Below are positions 1 through 12,280 of a stretch of 64,000 bases of DNA, piece after piece (the stretch's first letter is position 1; the number at the start of each line of letters is the position of its first letter). The DNA comes from Ptychodera flava (Eukaryota; Hemichordata; Enteropneusta; Ptychoderidae). The DNA is taken from assembly GCF_041260155.1 (NCBI RefSeq), contig NC_091946.1, positions 22,115,641-22,179,640 on the forward strand, read 5' to 3'. The position numbers were made by a program, and so were the translations under genes. Below the pieces are notes generated by a model. That model had not been told where the DNA came from and made no database searches. It was given only the letters and a program-made list of their open reading frames with translations.

Positions 1-237
1 CAAATTTGGGTACTAGAGAAACAAATTAAGCTAAATTTGCTGATATTTGGTATTCAAAATGGCCACCATCCCTGTGTTAACTCTATGAGAAAAAATAATA
101 ATTTTCACAAACACAAGATGGTTTAAAATTTATTAACTCCAAGAGCTTCAAAATGGGCCCACAAAACAGGTAGATCAGAAAAGAATTGTAAAAACTTGAC
201 AGTCCAAATATTTGTCTTGAGGTGCACTCTCCTTTAA
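1..237 (-). repeat. TTAA element, family B, cut by window edge
   Basis: This is a reverse-orientation copy of the roughly 360-bp family B repeat, whose intact copy lies at 43612-43971. Shared landmarks are the ggtactagagaaacaaatta stretch, the block around aaaatggccaccatccctgtg, and an end of the form ggtgcactctcctttaa. The TTAA at 234-237 is the terminal target site. The left part lies outside the window. No coding capacity is seen, so I read it as a non-autonomous DNA transposon copy. Confidence 0.7.
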
Positions 238-564
238 ACTTAATGAAACAACACATATTAAGGATTATGAGAGAAGGTGGGTTGCCAACTGCCATATTTT
301 GGCATCATCAAGACTTCAAATAGAGTATCTGAACAAAGCAATCTGTATGGTGCTAAACAGAAGGCATTGAACTTGACAGTAGGGATCCATACCACTGCAA
401 GTCTCATTTTGTCCAGAAATATTTTTGAATCTCAATATAATGCTATTTAGACAGAATGATGTGTTTTGTTGTGCTACTGAATTTGCACTATACTGATTGG
501 TCAAAAGTTGTCACATGGGCAAATAAACAGCCAACAGTGTGAATTTATTTTTTGTTTTCCTCAG

Positions 565-3500
565 AATATCTTGAAGTTGTTCAAGCATCTCTGGCGACCA
601 GCAAAGCTGGTGCAACTTGCAACAAGAACATCAAGACAGCAGTGACCTCAATGGAAGATAACCTGAAGTCAAAAGAAGGCCAAAAACTACTGGAGACCAT
701 CTTTCAGTAAGGTCAAAGTTCAGATCCATGTCAAAGATCAAGAGCAGCCAATCAGATTCAGTGCAACCGATATGCAAGCTGATGCATGCTAAAATAAATA
801 TTACAACTACCTAAAAGTGGTGTGAAAATTGTGCCAAATGTACAAACTGATTTTAAATGGCTTCTTGCTGAATTTTACATTTTACAAAGACAACAAACTT
901 GGACTTGAATATATGCCTTTAGTGACATATTAAATTACTTGTGCATGTATTTGCTTCGCTGATAAGTGGTACGTATCGTGGTGACTTCATCTTTATTAAT
1001 CATGATACATGTAGAACACATAAACATACATAACAGAAAATCCAAAATCTATTTTAATTTTCTGTAAAAATATTTTTTGAAGTGTGGCAACACTAAAAGT
1101 AAATGTACCATATTTGTATTCGCCGTCACACATTCTACAAGGTTTTAATATCTCTACATTTCCAAACTTCAGAAAAATTTGCATAAAAGTAAGCTTTTTG
1201 TCGAATTTGTGATTTTCTGTTAATTTTTGCCCTCATATTTCAGATTGTGTAACCCGATAGATGTCTCCAAGGAAAATGATGTTCAAAACTTCTATGCTAT
1301 GACGGCAGGTAACTTTGAAGGAGTCGTACAATACAATAAGGACAATAGAGCCTTTGAGGTAAATTTTCCTCTCACTTTTCCAGCCGCACTGCAAAATAAA
1401 TAAATATTTTTGTGCTTATGGTATCCCGACTTACCCTACATAAAACCCTTTGACCCTAAGCTGCTTTTTAATATTTTAAAAAATCAGGCAAATATATGAG
1501 ATCATTTCTAACTTGGCTCATAAAAATAACCAAATTATGACAAAAATTGTAAGCTTGTCCCAACAACGTTTGTGCAAATCTTGCATCAACTGCACTGACA
1601 TTCTGATGTTTATCAATATCAGGGTGCAGTGGGCACCAACATCACGCTGGACACACTGTGCGACATCATGACAGAGATTTCAATTGGCGATGAACTTCAC
1701 AGGTATGCCCAGGTCAACACACTCATGATGAAGACGTACGGTCAGTCATGCCTGGATATCAGCTATGATGACATGATTCAAGAAATGAGAGAGACTGCTT
1801 GGAACAGCAGTGCAGCTGAAGGAGGTATCTTTTTATTTATATATACTCCAGTAGATGCACAAGCCTTTTCACTTCATTGTTCAATGTTTTCTGCATCCAC
1901 TGCTCAAAGTAGGGCCTGCTCAAAGTAGGACACATTAGTGTCCATTTACGCCAAGTGTATTTATGAGTATTGTTTACTGTAGAATTTGCCGTGGGTACAG
2001 ATATTTAAACTCTCAAATTTTCACTATACTTTTCAAGTGTACCACTTGTCAAGGTTAATTTTCAAGCTTGAGCGTGAATTTTTCAGCGTCTTTTTTTATG
2101 AAAATCAAAAATTTTATTTTTTCTGCGTATAGTTGACACAGGGATGGCAGGAATTTATACATGTGTTTCAAATATCACTAATTATTAGGTAATTTGTGCA
2201 CAATTTTGTACAGTTACCTTGATCTCTGTTTCAAAAGGGAATGATTTAAAGTTTCTTTACGGCAAGTTTAAGCAGAACTTTTAGTTCAAAAACTGGCAGT
2301 GAAAACTGGAAGATATCAATGAATACCATCATGGCAAAGATCATATGATACTGTAACCCGATCTAAGTATTTTAAATAACAATGGAGTGAACATAAGCAT
2401 TACTTCCATCAGAAAATCCCCAGATGTCGGCTTAAAAAGCGGATGAGAAACACAAAAATAACGAATTTTCATGTTACTTCCCCCACAGGGAGACAGTGGG
2501 TGTATCAAACATGCACAGAATTTGGTTATTATCAGACTTCCGATTCTAAGAGTCAGCCGTTTGGTCCGCATTTTCCACTCAGGTAAAATTTATTCAAAAC
2601 TTTGGTGCTACGTTGTCTATGTATGTGTGTCTTAACAGTGCTTTTTTGGAAAAAACTGTACAGAGGTTGCTTTTAAATCCTTGCTTTGTTAGTTTTTTAG
2701 TCTTTTTTAAATTTTAGTGTGTCATATGAGCTGGTTCTCTAAATGAAGTATTATTGAAAACCGCTTATCTTTTCATTTCTGTCATTGACTATAATTTTAT
2801 CTTTTGGCATCTGTCATCACTTCCTCTCATACCAATACATTTAAAGGCCATAGCTGTTAGCCTTATACTGATTGTGTTTGGCACAGTCCCTCTATCCATA
2901 GAGGGACTGTGTGTTTGGCAATGATGCATGCAAATCATTGCATATAACAAACTGGATCTAATTAACACAGGTATCTATTTACCAGTTGTTTATAAAATTC
3001 ATTTTTAGCTTCTATTCTTGTTTGAATGTATCAGAATAAATTTACACACACATGTCATGTCTAAAACGCCATTCATTGTAATTGAGTGTTTGTAAATGCT
3101 AACACTTTGGCTGGACATTATTCTCCATTTGCACTACTATAACCTACGACCTTTGACCCTGTGTCACACAGATTCTCAATACAACAGTGTGAAGAGATCT
3201 ACGGCAAGCAGTTCAACCAGACAACCATCACATCGGGGATCAAGAGCACAAACACCAACTACGGAGGACTGGGAATCAGAACAAGTAATGTGGTGTTCCC
3301 AAATGGTTCCATAGATCCCTGGCATGCCTTGGGAATACGGAAGGATATCTCGGAGACAGTGACAGCGATATATATTAATGGTATGTAGAGAGATACTTTA
3401 GCTAGATTTCACACCAACTTTTGCCCTGGATGAAACCCATCGGACATGCATCAAGTTGTTCAGTGCAAGAACAATGTAACAAACTAATCTACACAAACAT

Positions 3501-3871
3501 GATACAGGTTTACGATGGCAGTATTAAAATTGGTCTATGTTCCTCATAGAAATATTCATATTGTAAATGTGTCATACTTGCATATTACTACAACTCACAC
3601 GCAAATCATGTCAGTCATGTCTCATTGTACCCTTGCTATTGGGCTTAAGGAAATTTTGTTCTAAAAGAAGATGTATAAATGACAGTTAACTGTAACACAA
3701 CAGTCACCTATACTCATACTCCCTCTCTACCAACCTCCCTCTCTCTCTCCAGGTACAGCTCACTGTGCCAATATGTATCCCGAGACACCAGAAGATCCAC
3801 CATCGCTGAAAGAAGCCAGGCAGACAATTGAAACTCTGATAGGCAAATGGATACAGTCAAGAAAGAAATAG
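565..3871 (+). CDS. PRSS16-like: Serine protease, peptidase family S28 (PRSS16-like), C-terminal six exons
   Basis: Exons read at 565-706, 1244-1358, 1623-1824, 2489-2582, 3172-3380 and 3753-3871, all with GT-AG borders and matching phases, giving about 293 residues up to a TAG stop at 3869-3871. S28 enzymes are lysosomal or secreted carboxypeptidase-type proteases with a Ser-Asp-His triad. Visible here are LCNPID followed by [16 protein letters not shown] in exon 2, the [14 protein letters not shown] block in exon 4, the catalytic Asp region [15 protein letters not shown] in exon 5, and the catalytic His in [10 protein letters not shown] in exon 6. The Ser-bearing exons and signal peptide must lie left of the window. 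PRSS16/thymus-type S28 fits better than prolylcarboxypeptidase or DPP7, but I cannot assign orthology. The DNA before 565 is intron. Confidence 0.9.
2873..2919. repeat. Short hairpin flanked by direct repeats
   Basis: Perfect 13-bp arms (cacagtccctcta at 2882-2894 and its complement at 2899-2911) enclose a 4-nt loop. The phrase tgtgtttggca occurs on both sides. A related sequence, tggcacagtccctctaaagg, lies at about 44896-44925, so this is a dispersed element or its remnant. It sits in intron 4 of the S28 protease gene. Confidence 0.6.
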
Positions 3872-5571
3872 TCTTTCTAAGCTCTACAGAGGGAAACCAC
3901 AAAGACTGACGGGAGCCAGCAACCTACACAAGAGCACAAATTGTTAATTAAAATGAAAAGTAATAACTCTGTAAGCAGACATCAATCAAAATCACATCAT
4001 GTTACATGAAAATGTATTACTTCGCAGACTATTCATGATCTTCTGATGAAATTTATTGAGAAGTACAAATATTAGTTTGTATAGCATTAGGGGCCGTTGA
4101 TCATAAAAGCTGACACATGCTAAAAGTAATTCCGTAGTTTAGGGGGAGGGGGATTACCTGTATTGGTTTTGCGCGAGTCAAAATCGCAATTATAAGGATT
4201 TTGCCGGAACAAAAAGTAAAACAAAACAATTCAGACTTTACAGTCTGAACATAAAGTTTAATGATCTAATATTCATGTGTACATTTTGCACATGTGCATT
4301 GAAGACAGTATGGTATTCTCCATACATAATGAACAACAGTTTTCCTGAAACGTATTTCATATAAAGGTGTTTCGGTATTTGGAAGCATGACACCAAAACT
4401 GAAGAATTACTTTTCTTGTTCCTCAGCTTGTATGATTGGCTTATGAGCCACAGAGGCTGCAGTCCATAAGGTCACAATTACTCGACCTCTCCTGGCCTGG
4501 AAAAAATTCATCTAATGAAGTTCAAGGTCACATGCACAATTTTCAAGAGTTTGATATCGTTTATTTTTTCAAGTGTCTATGTACAAGGCTTATGAAGTCT
4601 TTCAAAACAAATAATTAAAATGCGACATCTCAAAATACTTGTGAGTCACTGAAATTAATTTTAACTAAAGGAAATGAACTTCTGACCAGTAATTAGCCGT
4701 ACAAGCAGCAAAGAGACCTGAAATTTTATATCTTCACTTTGCAAGACTGAAACCAACTCAATAAGAACTTTCTTTAAAAAAAAAAAAGCCATAGAATAAA
4801 TTTGAATAATTTTACATGTCTTGTCAAAGTAAGATTTTATAGTCCCTGATTGAGCAAGCTATACAACGACGATGAAAATCGTCTCCTTTGCCGGATTCAT
4901 CTGTCACTGTCAGGTCAGGTTGGTTTAAATCAGAACAACAAGAAATGTGTATGGTAGGTTCGACCATTTGTGAAAACCGTGTATACTTGATTTTCACCCA
5001 CTTGCCTTGCTAAGACATAAACATGGTGAATTTTATTAATTGGATCTGATGATGGTGTACACTGCTGCAGCGTGTTTCATACATGTAGCGTTCGGGTTTT
5101 CTTTGCTGATTTTGAACAACTTGACCTGAGAATGGTTTACAGACTTGGACCAGAGCATGACCATTGTGGCTTCAGGCATTGGTGGGATATGGAGAAAGTC
5201 AACAGAATACTAGTTCATCTGCCTTGATGACGAAAAAACCTGCAAAAGCATCAAAATAATCCTAAAATCTTGGGTCTTGACCTCATGTGCCGCTGTGTAC
5301 TCATTCATAAAACCATGGTTGCACGTTGAAAGCACATGAAATCACCCAAGCACGGTCTGTCCTTGCCCTTTGTAAAGGGATACTGGGACAACTGCAATGA
5401 CTCGCCTTTTTTCATAACTTATGTACACTTTGTGTACACTTTGTGTACACTTAGTGTACGTACTTGCACAGGGAAGTATGAGCTTCACCAGTGGCAGGTT
5501 ATTGACCAAATCAGCCATTTTTGTAGTTCAGTCAAATTTGCACAAACAGCTCTGTGCTGCCCTCATGCATA
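3872..5571. other. Convergent intergenic space, S28 protease to MED4
   Basis: This 1.7-kb stretch holds the 3' ends of two convergent genes. An A/T-rich tract with attaaaatgaaaag near 3948 could serve the protease transcript, though no perfect AATAAA lies close. The right part probably holds the MED4 3' untranslated region, including an 11-bp tandem repeat (gtgtacacttt, about 3.6 copies, 5421-5459). No further exon is supported. Confidence 0.4.
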
Positions 5572-8500
5572 TCACAAGCTATCACTTGAGCTGCTACTGC
5601 TGGAGTCTGTTGACATCATTTCCACATCGTCTTCATTGTCTTTCGGATGACTCAGGTCCATGTTTGTGATGCTCTCACTGTTGTGAGTGACCGACGATGA
5701 GTGCTCCGTGGATGGCTGCCATGACAGCAGGCCAGATGCTCCTGCCATCAGCCCTGTTGTTGAATTATAAGTAAAAGAGGGTGATTATCAAGCAGACTAA
5801 TCAGTTGAACCCTACAATCTTAGGGTAAAATATTAGTTTAGCTGCCTTGCACATTCTCATGATCATTCATAGTCAAAACCTTTGATTTTTGGGTGCATGG
5901 CTTGTATAGAGATGCATGTCGTAGTGATCTCCCGGGTATCTTAATTCTTGATAGCTGAAACAGTTTTTGTCTTGTATGGCAAACTACATTACCTTGAAAT
6001 GCATTGTGGGTAAATAGTTTACTTCTCACCACAGCAAGAGTTTCAGACCGTAATTTCAGAAATACTTTAAACACAAATGTAATCACTGTTGTGGCAAAAA
6101 TTTCTGTTCGTTCATGAAACTAGCCAAACTCATTCAGTTTTTCATCTGTTTAGGCATTTCAGGCATTAAATTCCTGCAAAACCTAAAACTTTTACTCCTG
6201 TAATCTTATGAGTTTTACCTATTGAAATCTGCCATATTGAAAACATGGTTGACCACCTGAGACATTTTTCACTCACTTAGGTGGCAAATCATATTTAACC
6301 CTTTCACCCCCAGTTCCCTGTATACAGGTCCAACTTTACCATAGAAAACAATGGATTTGGGACAAACCATAGTGGTGAAAGGGTTAAGGTACTGATACTT
6401 CTGTTACTGATTTTGACTGACTTGATCTGAAGGTGGTAGAACATTCCTTACTAGAACAGACTTGTGTTGGAGTACATGAATGATGAAGATGTGTACACGA
6501 TGTGACAGTATTACCTGCGACACCCTCTGTCGTCCCATTTTGATGTCCGTTGACAGCAGGCAGGTTACTCATCTTACCAAGCAATCCCATCCTCATGTCA
6601 ATGTCAGTCGGATACGGCCTTCTGGGGTCACCTGAATGACAAAGTTTTGATACAATACACTGTGTAATGACATTGGATATGACGACTTCAATTCTGTCAG
6701 TATTGTTGCGAAAACGCCAGTTTCTGTCGGAGCCTTTGACATGGCTTCTGCTGGCGGAGACGCACCAAGCAAAGAACACCAAGTACATGTGACTTGAGGT
6801 CACATAATAGCGCCCTCTTTGTTGCATCCATAACTGCAAATGCAATACACTGTGTAATGACATTGGATATGACTATGCTTGTACATGCCCATAAAGTAAG
6901 TTTTTATGTTAGCCACAAAGACAAATTATTCTTTTATCCTTCTGGAAGATGGTATTTTCAAATCATTCATTTCTTAGACTGTAAGGCAATTTGACCTGTT
7001 TACCCCCAATTTCCTGTGAATGGATCCACATTCACGATTTGACAGCCATGGCCATGGGTTTCAGCCAAACCATGCTGATGAAACAGTAACAACAGTTTCT
7101 AATTGGTAGGAGTGCTGTAAAATTCTTACTAACTGAATTGTTTTTGCAACATGAAACAGGCAGACTGCAACAAAATTCATTGGCTGAAGGTTTGAAGCTT
7201 ACCTGGTGCCCAAGTTAATGGTGCAGTTACCGAGTGTGTTGCACTGATGTGGTGGGCGTATTTGATGAGATCATCAGCAGGGATGCAATTCTGATTGGCT
7301 TGCTCTATCGTTTTCAGTTTCTCCTTGGCTTGGTAGATTGCAGTGGCCTTGAAACAAAATAGAATGATTACCGGTATCACCAGGATTCTATCATTGAGCT
7401 GGTGAAATGGATTACATTAAATGACTGAGTGTAGTAAATTTGTAGTGAATTGTCTGTATAGTTAAACTGCTTTGTCAAACTTAATACTCCTTTCTGTCAA
7501 TCCGCTTAAGGAGGTACGCTACCATTCCAAGAAATGTTGGGACATTCTTGAAGTTGACTTTTCTGAAATAATCTTTATGTGTACATTGCAAAGATATGAA
7601 AAAAATATGGGGTACCCATGCAAAATTTTGAAAAAACACATGCCAAAATTGACAGAAAACCACTAAATCTCCCCGTTTTGCGAAATTTGCACTTACCAGC
7701 AGAATCTTTATTTTATTGCAAACGATTAACAGATCCCAGTGTGCATACCACATTTTTGCATTGCCAGGACAGCTGAATTAGGACAATCAACTAAAATTTG
7801 TGATGTCTTGTCTTAAAAATTAAATATTAGACCCTAAATTTATCATTTAACTGTAAAAGTAGTCTTTTTTAAAAATATAAACTTCATGTAAATGCTCAAA
7901 ATAATTTTCAAAACGTTAAAAAGTACAGCAATATCTATCAAACAGACAGTGTTCTTTGATTTAGAAGCAAAAAATGTTGGGGTCACCACGCAAATTTTCT
8001 TACTAAACAGCAAAAAGTGACGAAAAAAGGTGAATTTTGTTAGACCTGAGATTTGACCCTCTAGCTTACTGATATCATGTCAGAGCTACAATTGTTAATT
8101 ATTCTCTACTGATCTTTCAAAATAAAAATAACTGTCGATTTTTCAGTGCAAAAATATAATTTCGGTTGTTTTGATTCATAAAAACTTCTGAAAGAAATAT
8201 TATAAGGTCACTAGCATGATTTTTTGCCATTTTGTCCTGTTATTCACGCTCACCAGGTTAGGTAGTCTAAAAGGAACATGTACATCTTCTGGACAAAAGA
8301 GTGCGCTCTCCTATATAGAATGGTAGCGTACTACCTTAAGAGCAAATTATGAAAAATACCAATTTGACCAGAGAGGGCGCACTTTGGGATATCATATCTG
8401 CATATTGCCAATGCAATTAAAATACCATGACCATAACAGACTGTGGCACTTTTCATTGACGACAACAGAATTGAAAGCCCAGGGTTGTGATGAATGCTAT

Positions 8501-9089
8501 AATTTTTTTTCCACCCAGCAGTGGTAAGAAGGCAAATCTCTGCTCTTCAATGATGGTCTCCCTTCATTTAAAGAATCACTTGATTCATTGCCATACAGAA
8601 ACGATGCCACAAGAATACTGTCCACATCAGAAACATCTTAAGAACTTGTTGCAGAAACTAAAAAAATTCTGCTGACTGCCCCTGTGTAACCATAGACTCT
8701 TGAGAAAAATGTTTTTCTCTATGGTCTATAGTCTAACGCTGACTGAAGCATAAAAGTGACTTTTTCTATAATGTTGTTTTTTTTTACCAGTATGTGTTCA
8801 GCTTCTTTAAGTTGCTTCTGTAACTGTTTAATATCATGATCTCTCCTGTCAACCTCTTCTTGAAGCTGTTCCATCTCCTTCTGCCTCTCTCCTTGTGCTT
8901 CAGCTTGCTTCAATGTGGCTTTGATTTCTTCATCTTTCTTGACTAAAGCATCAATGAGCTATAAGGGAATGAGACAGTGAGAAAAACATACAAGGCAGCT
9001 CCCTATTTTTTTCTCAAGACTTGTTATGTAAGTAAGCATCTGGAAAATTCCAAACTTAATTTTCCATCTTTCTTTGATGCAAGAAAATT

Positions 9090-9184
<95 letters not shown>

Positions 9185-12072
9185 ATACATATTTATACTT
9201 GTATGCAGTTGACACAAAGATTATTTAAGAATTTCCTAAACTGACTCAAATTATTTGTGAGTTGGGGTTCACTGCTTCCTTCCTAAAAATCTTTCGTCCC
9301 ACATCATTTTTGCCGTCTGTGTCAATAACAAAAAAAATGATGGTGATGATAAAAAATAAAGAGTCATTCACCAAAGTCTACGAACTGAAGTTGATAACTA
9401 GTACTGTAGTGTTTATGCTGAGATAGGGAACATAAAATACTTTTGAAATGCTGGTAACATTTCTGCTGTTCCCTTTGAAGCAAAAAGTACACGGCCGCAA
9501 GAATACTGGTAATTATCAATAGATACATGAATGATAAATAATTACATACGATAAATAGATTAAAGCCACTATAGCTGTAACTCTTAAAATTTGTGGACCT
9601 GAAAAAAGCTTTCTTTTTTCTCTGGTTTTCTTTAAATTCTACAAATTTAAAGGATATAGTCTTTTACCATTGAAAAATAGGACAAGCAAATTTAAATCTT
9701 AACCGTTATTTTGATTTCCTGCCATTTTTAACATTGGTAACATTACAAAGAAAACATAGCATATGGTGTCCCAGTGGACAACATTCAGCACTATGCATTA
9801 TATTTTGGACTACTCTGTTGTTTCTGTGAAGATTCCAATGCATATATGCACTGCGTACTGTGTTTTTGCTTTATTTGCATGAGGGCGCCATTTTATGTTT
9901 GGGCAAACATTTGTTATTTATCTTGCTCAAAATTGCACATGTAGTCCCAGCGGACAGTTTATTCTTCCTGTATAAACACCCCTCAATGAGTACATTCCAA
10001 TGAACTTGTTTTAGTTTGGAAGTAAAATCACAACAATAATGCAAAAAAGATACAGCTATCGGGCCTTTAATATATGAACAAATAAACAGGCAATACTCAA
10101 GTAGTGGGATGACCACAAACTGATAACATCACACCTGCTGGAGATAGATACAACACAGACGCCCCGTGATGCGTGATCACAGCACTTACAGCATTTTGTT
10201 GCTGTACCACTTCTTGAATGTTGAATAAAATAAAATCTTCATGGAAAACACGCTGTTTTTTATTTTTATATCAATTTATCTTACCTGTGGTTCCTCTGGA
10301 TTGGTTGTTCTCTGGGTTCTCATTGACCCTGTTGTATCTGTCAATTCCCTGGGAAAGAAATGACACTTTTCTCATTTTAATATGGAATTAATTACTACGT
10401 GACAACACACCTACCAACTCACCCAACAAAACCAAACTATAGAGGAATAACAGTATTTGTGAACCTTGTGGACAGTATGATTGTGAACAAGAATTCTTCT
10501 AAAGTACAGGGTCTATTACTTATTGTTCGAATAATTAAAAAAATAAAGAACCAGATAAACAATATTGTATCACATGTCTGTATACGGAAAAAAAAGAGAC
10601 ACACTCCAAATTTGGATGTGTGAATGAATAGTCTTGTCAAACAGAAAATAATGTAAGGGAGAACCATTTAACTTCTGGAGGGATGGAGGAGTTTCCGAGA
10701 AAGAAATTCTTTGGCAGGTGAAGTAGTGAACTTTGATCCTGTAGTAGAGAATTTTTTTCCACCAGACAGAAGAAAAAAATTGTTGCCAATGTGATGAAAT
10801 TAGCAAACTGGAAAATCTTATTTTCTCATATTATATATTCTCTGGAGGCGCACCACCCACTGTGATTTTCAATATTTGCAAGCAAGTCTTAGGTTTTTGG
10901 CAGCGTTAATGATACAGGTGTAGTTTAAAGTCATTACACATGATTTTTGCTTGCAATGACAGACCCTGGAAAACATACTTCTGGGTTTATTTGCAATAAG
11001 CATTGACAAAATCAGTATTTAAGTAAAGGTGGACTACTTGAATTGCTCTGTTGCTAGTGAAAATGTAAAAACACATGACAGGATTAAATAAAATATTTGC
11101 AAAGCAGCATGTTGTTCTATTTAACAAACAAGTTTTCCTGACAATAAAAATACAACAAAATCAAGGAAATACAAACACTTCCTGAGAATTGTTACATGTA
11201 ATAATGAGTTTACAGTGCCAACTTTTAAAAAAAAAGCTATACAAGGAAGTACTGAGTTTGACAACTGTCCATCACTATAAACTGACCTAGGCAGTGGTTC
11301 AGACCTTTAATTATTAAACATGACGGTGTCTCATCTTCAGTTACCAAGAAAACTGTTTCATTGCCTCCGCATACGGAAAAAATAATTTGATGCTGGACTG
11401 CTAATGAAAAAAAGATTTGCTGTCATAGTGACGGAAAACAGTTGCAGCAAATCCTATTTACTCCACCCCCCCCCCCCCCGAAATCAAATTGTTCTCCCTA
11501 AACGTACAACTGCAATATGGCCTGTGGCAGTACTGTGGCTCGAGATTTTCCCAAGGATTTTGGATTGGTTGGCAGAATCAGGTTTTGCCGTGCGACCCAC
11601 ACGAGCCTAGGTAAATCCTCGACCTACTTTGTCAACGTTTCAAGAACCTGTGCTTCGTCACTCGTTGTGAATTGCAGTCGGTCCAATGTCGCTCGAGAGT
11701 TATTCAGCTCTGGGACTATTCGCCCCATAGACGAGTATACAGAAGCGAGGGGTATTTCTCGCTTCTGTATACTCGTCTATGGGGCGAATAGTCCCAGAGC
11801 TGAATAACTCTCGAGCGACTGTGGTCGGTCTCGTCGTCTGAGGCTATTACTGTACACAATCGCACGATCGATCACATCGTCATCATGCACGCTACACAGT
11901 GAGGTCAGAAATAGAAAACATTGCGCTATCACTGAACACACAGTCCGTAGGGTGCTACGACACCTTTCGTACTACACATCTAGGGCCTACAAATCAAGTC
12001 TCACCTTGTCAGGGCTTCAGCCTCTTCGACCAGAGACAGGAGTTTTGCCTTTGTGTTGACGTACGTCGCCAT
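5572..12072 (-). CDS. MED4: Mediator of RNA polymerase II transcription subunit 4
   Basis: Exons in transcript order are 12005-12072, 10285-10348, 8788-8958, 7203-7347, 6515-6631 and 5572-5753. The lengths sum to 747 nt, giving 248 residues (human MED4 is about 270). MED4 is a nuclear subunit of the Mediator middle module that bridges activators and RNA polymerase II. Family landmarks are a heptad-rich coiled coil encoded by exon 3 ([20 protein letters not shown]), then [16 protein letters not shown], and the diagnostic [20 protein letters not shown] joined across exons 4 and 5. The acidic, serine-rich tail is [19 protein letters not shown]. The start is the ATG at 12070-12072, which opens [20 protein letters not shown]. 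Introns carry TTAA elements of families C, F and G, a T-run TIR element and a perfect palindrome. The gene is divergent from EIF4E2, with starts 208 bp apart. Confidence 0.95.
6295..6387 (-). repeat. TTAA element, family C (93 bp)
   Basis: Bounded by TTAA at 6295-6298 and 6384-6387 with CCCTTTCAC...GTGAAAGGG ends. It is nearly the reverse complement of the 93-bp copy at 37823-37915. The CCC-type end and TTAA duplication resemble piggyBac-like non-autonomous elements, which is inference. It lies in MED4 intron 5. Confidence 0.8.
6653..6873. repeat. 31-bp direct repeat, spacing 190 bp
   Basis: The phrase beginning caatacactgtgtaatgaca and ending gatatgac occurs at 6653-6683 and again, identically as read, at 6843-6873. 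The 159 bp between the copies is not itself repeated in the window. It starts 22 bp upstream of MED4 exon 5, inside intron 4. Confidence 0.75.
6985..7090 (-). repeat. Diverged family C element
   Basis: An aged copy of the C repeat. It keeps tttacccccaatttcctgtg and the ccatgggtttcagccaaacc block, but the TTAA ends are no longer intact. It lies in MED4 intron 4. Confidence 0.55.
7506..8339. mobile_element. TTAA element, family G (834 bp)
   Basis: Inverted ends taaggaggtacgctaccatt and aatggtagcgtactacctta are bounded by TTAA at 7506-7509 and 8336-8339, so the element looks structurally complete. No transposase reading frame is visible; the interior is AT-rich. Kolobok-type elements use TTAA with purine-first ends, which suggests but does not prove that origin. 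It fills most of MED4 intron 3. Confidence 0.8.
9096..9180. repeat. (CA)n-(TA)n microsatellite
   Basis: About 17 CA units run directly into about 25 TA units in MED4 intron 2. Open frames of Thr-His, Tyr-Ile or Cys-Val here are repeat artefacts. Confidence 0.97.
9560..10070 (+). mobile_element. TTAA element, family F (511 bp)
   Basis: Bounded by TTAA at 9560-9563 and 10067-10070, with inverted ends resembling aaagccactatagctgtaac and acagctatcgggccttt. A second, inverted copy lies at 48926-49404 and shares long interior blocks such as cattgaggggtgtttatac read from either strand. It has no coding capacity. It lies in MED4 intron 2. Confidence 0.8.
10656..11499. mobile_element. TIR element with T/A-run interior (copy 1, 844 bp)
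   Basis: The left end agggagaaccatttaacttc and right end gaaatcaaattgttctccct are inverted copies of each other. Next to the right end is a run of about 15 C (roughly 11465-11479), matching the G-run beside the left end of the copy at 35098-36781. No transposase is seen. It lies in MED4 intron 1. The superfamily is not identified. Confidence 0.65.
11689..11818. repeat. Perfect palindrome, 61-bp arms, 8-nt loop
   Basis: The arms 11689-11749 and 11758-11818 are exact reverse complements (61/61 by eye), with gggtattt between them. The left arm begins tcgctcgagagttattcagc. The sequence is more GC-rich than its surroundings and lies in MED4 intron 1, about 190 bp from exon 1. It could be a recent foldback or inverted duplication, an RNA hairpin or an assembly or library artefact. 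Confidence 0.85.
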
Positions 12073-12280
12073 TTCACTTCATCCTGACCTTTCGCCTACC
12101 AATCATACTACGTGTAACATCTGTAGAACCGCTTAGGTCAAGGTAGACCAATCATAGTACGCCTTCAAACCTATCTAGGCACCGGTCTTCATGAGAAACG
12201 TAGGGAAAACAACACAGCCTACTTCGCAACATATTTGTATTTATCTCGTTACATTTACAACATTTCAAAGGGCACTACTG
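12073..12280. promoter_or_regulatory. Shared divergent promoter region, MED4 and EIF4E2
   Basis: Only 208 bp separates the two start codons, which point away from each other, so both transcripts probably start in this stretch and the first part of each gene. No TATA box is obvious. A YY1-like caagatggcg at about 12398-12407 lies just inside EIF4E2 intron 1. Shared control is inference from spacing. Confidence 0.55.
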
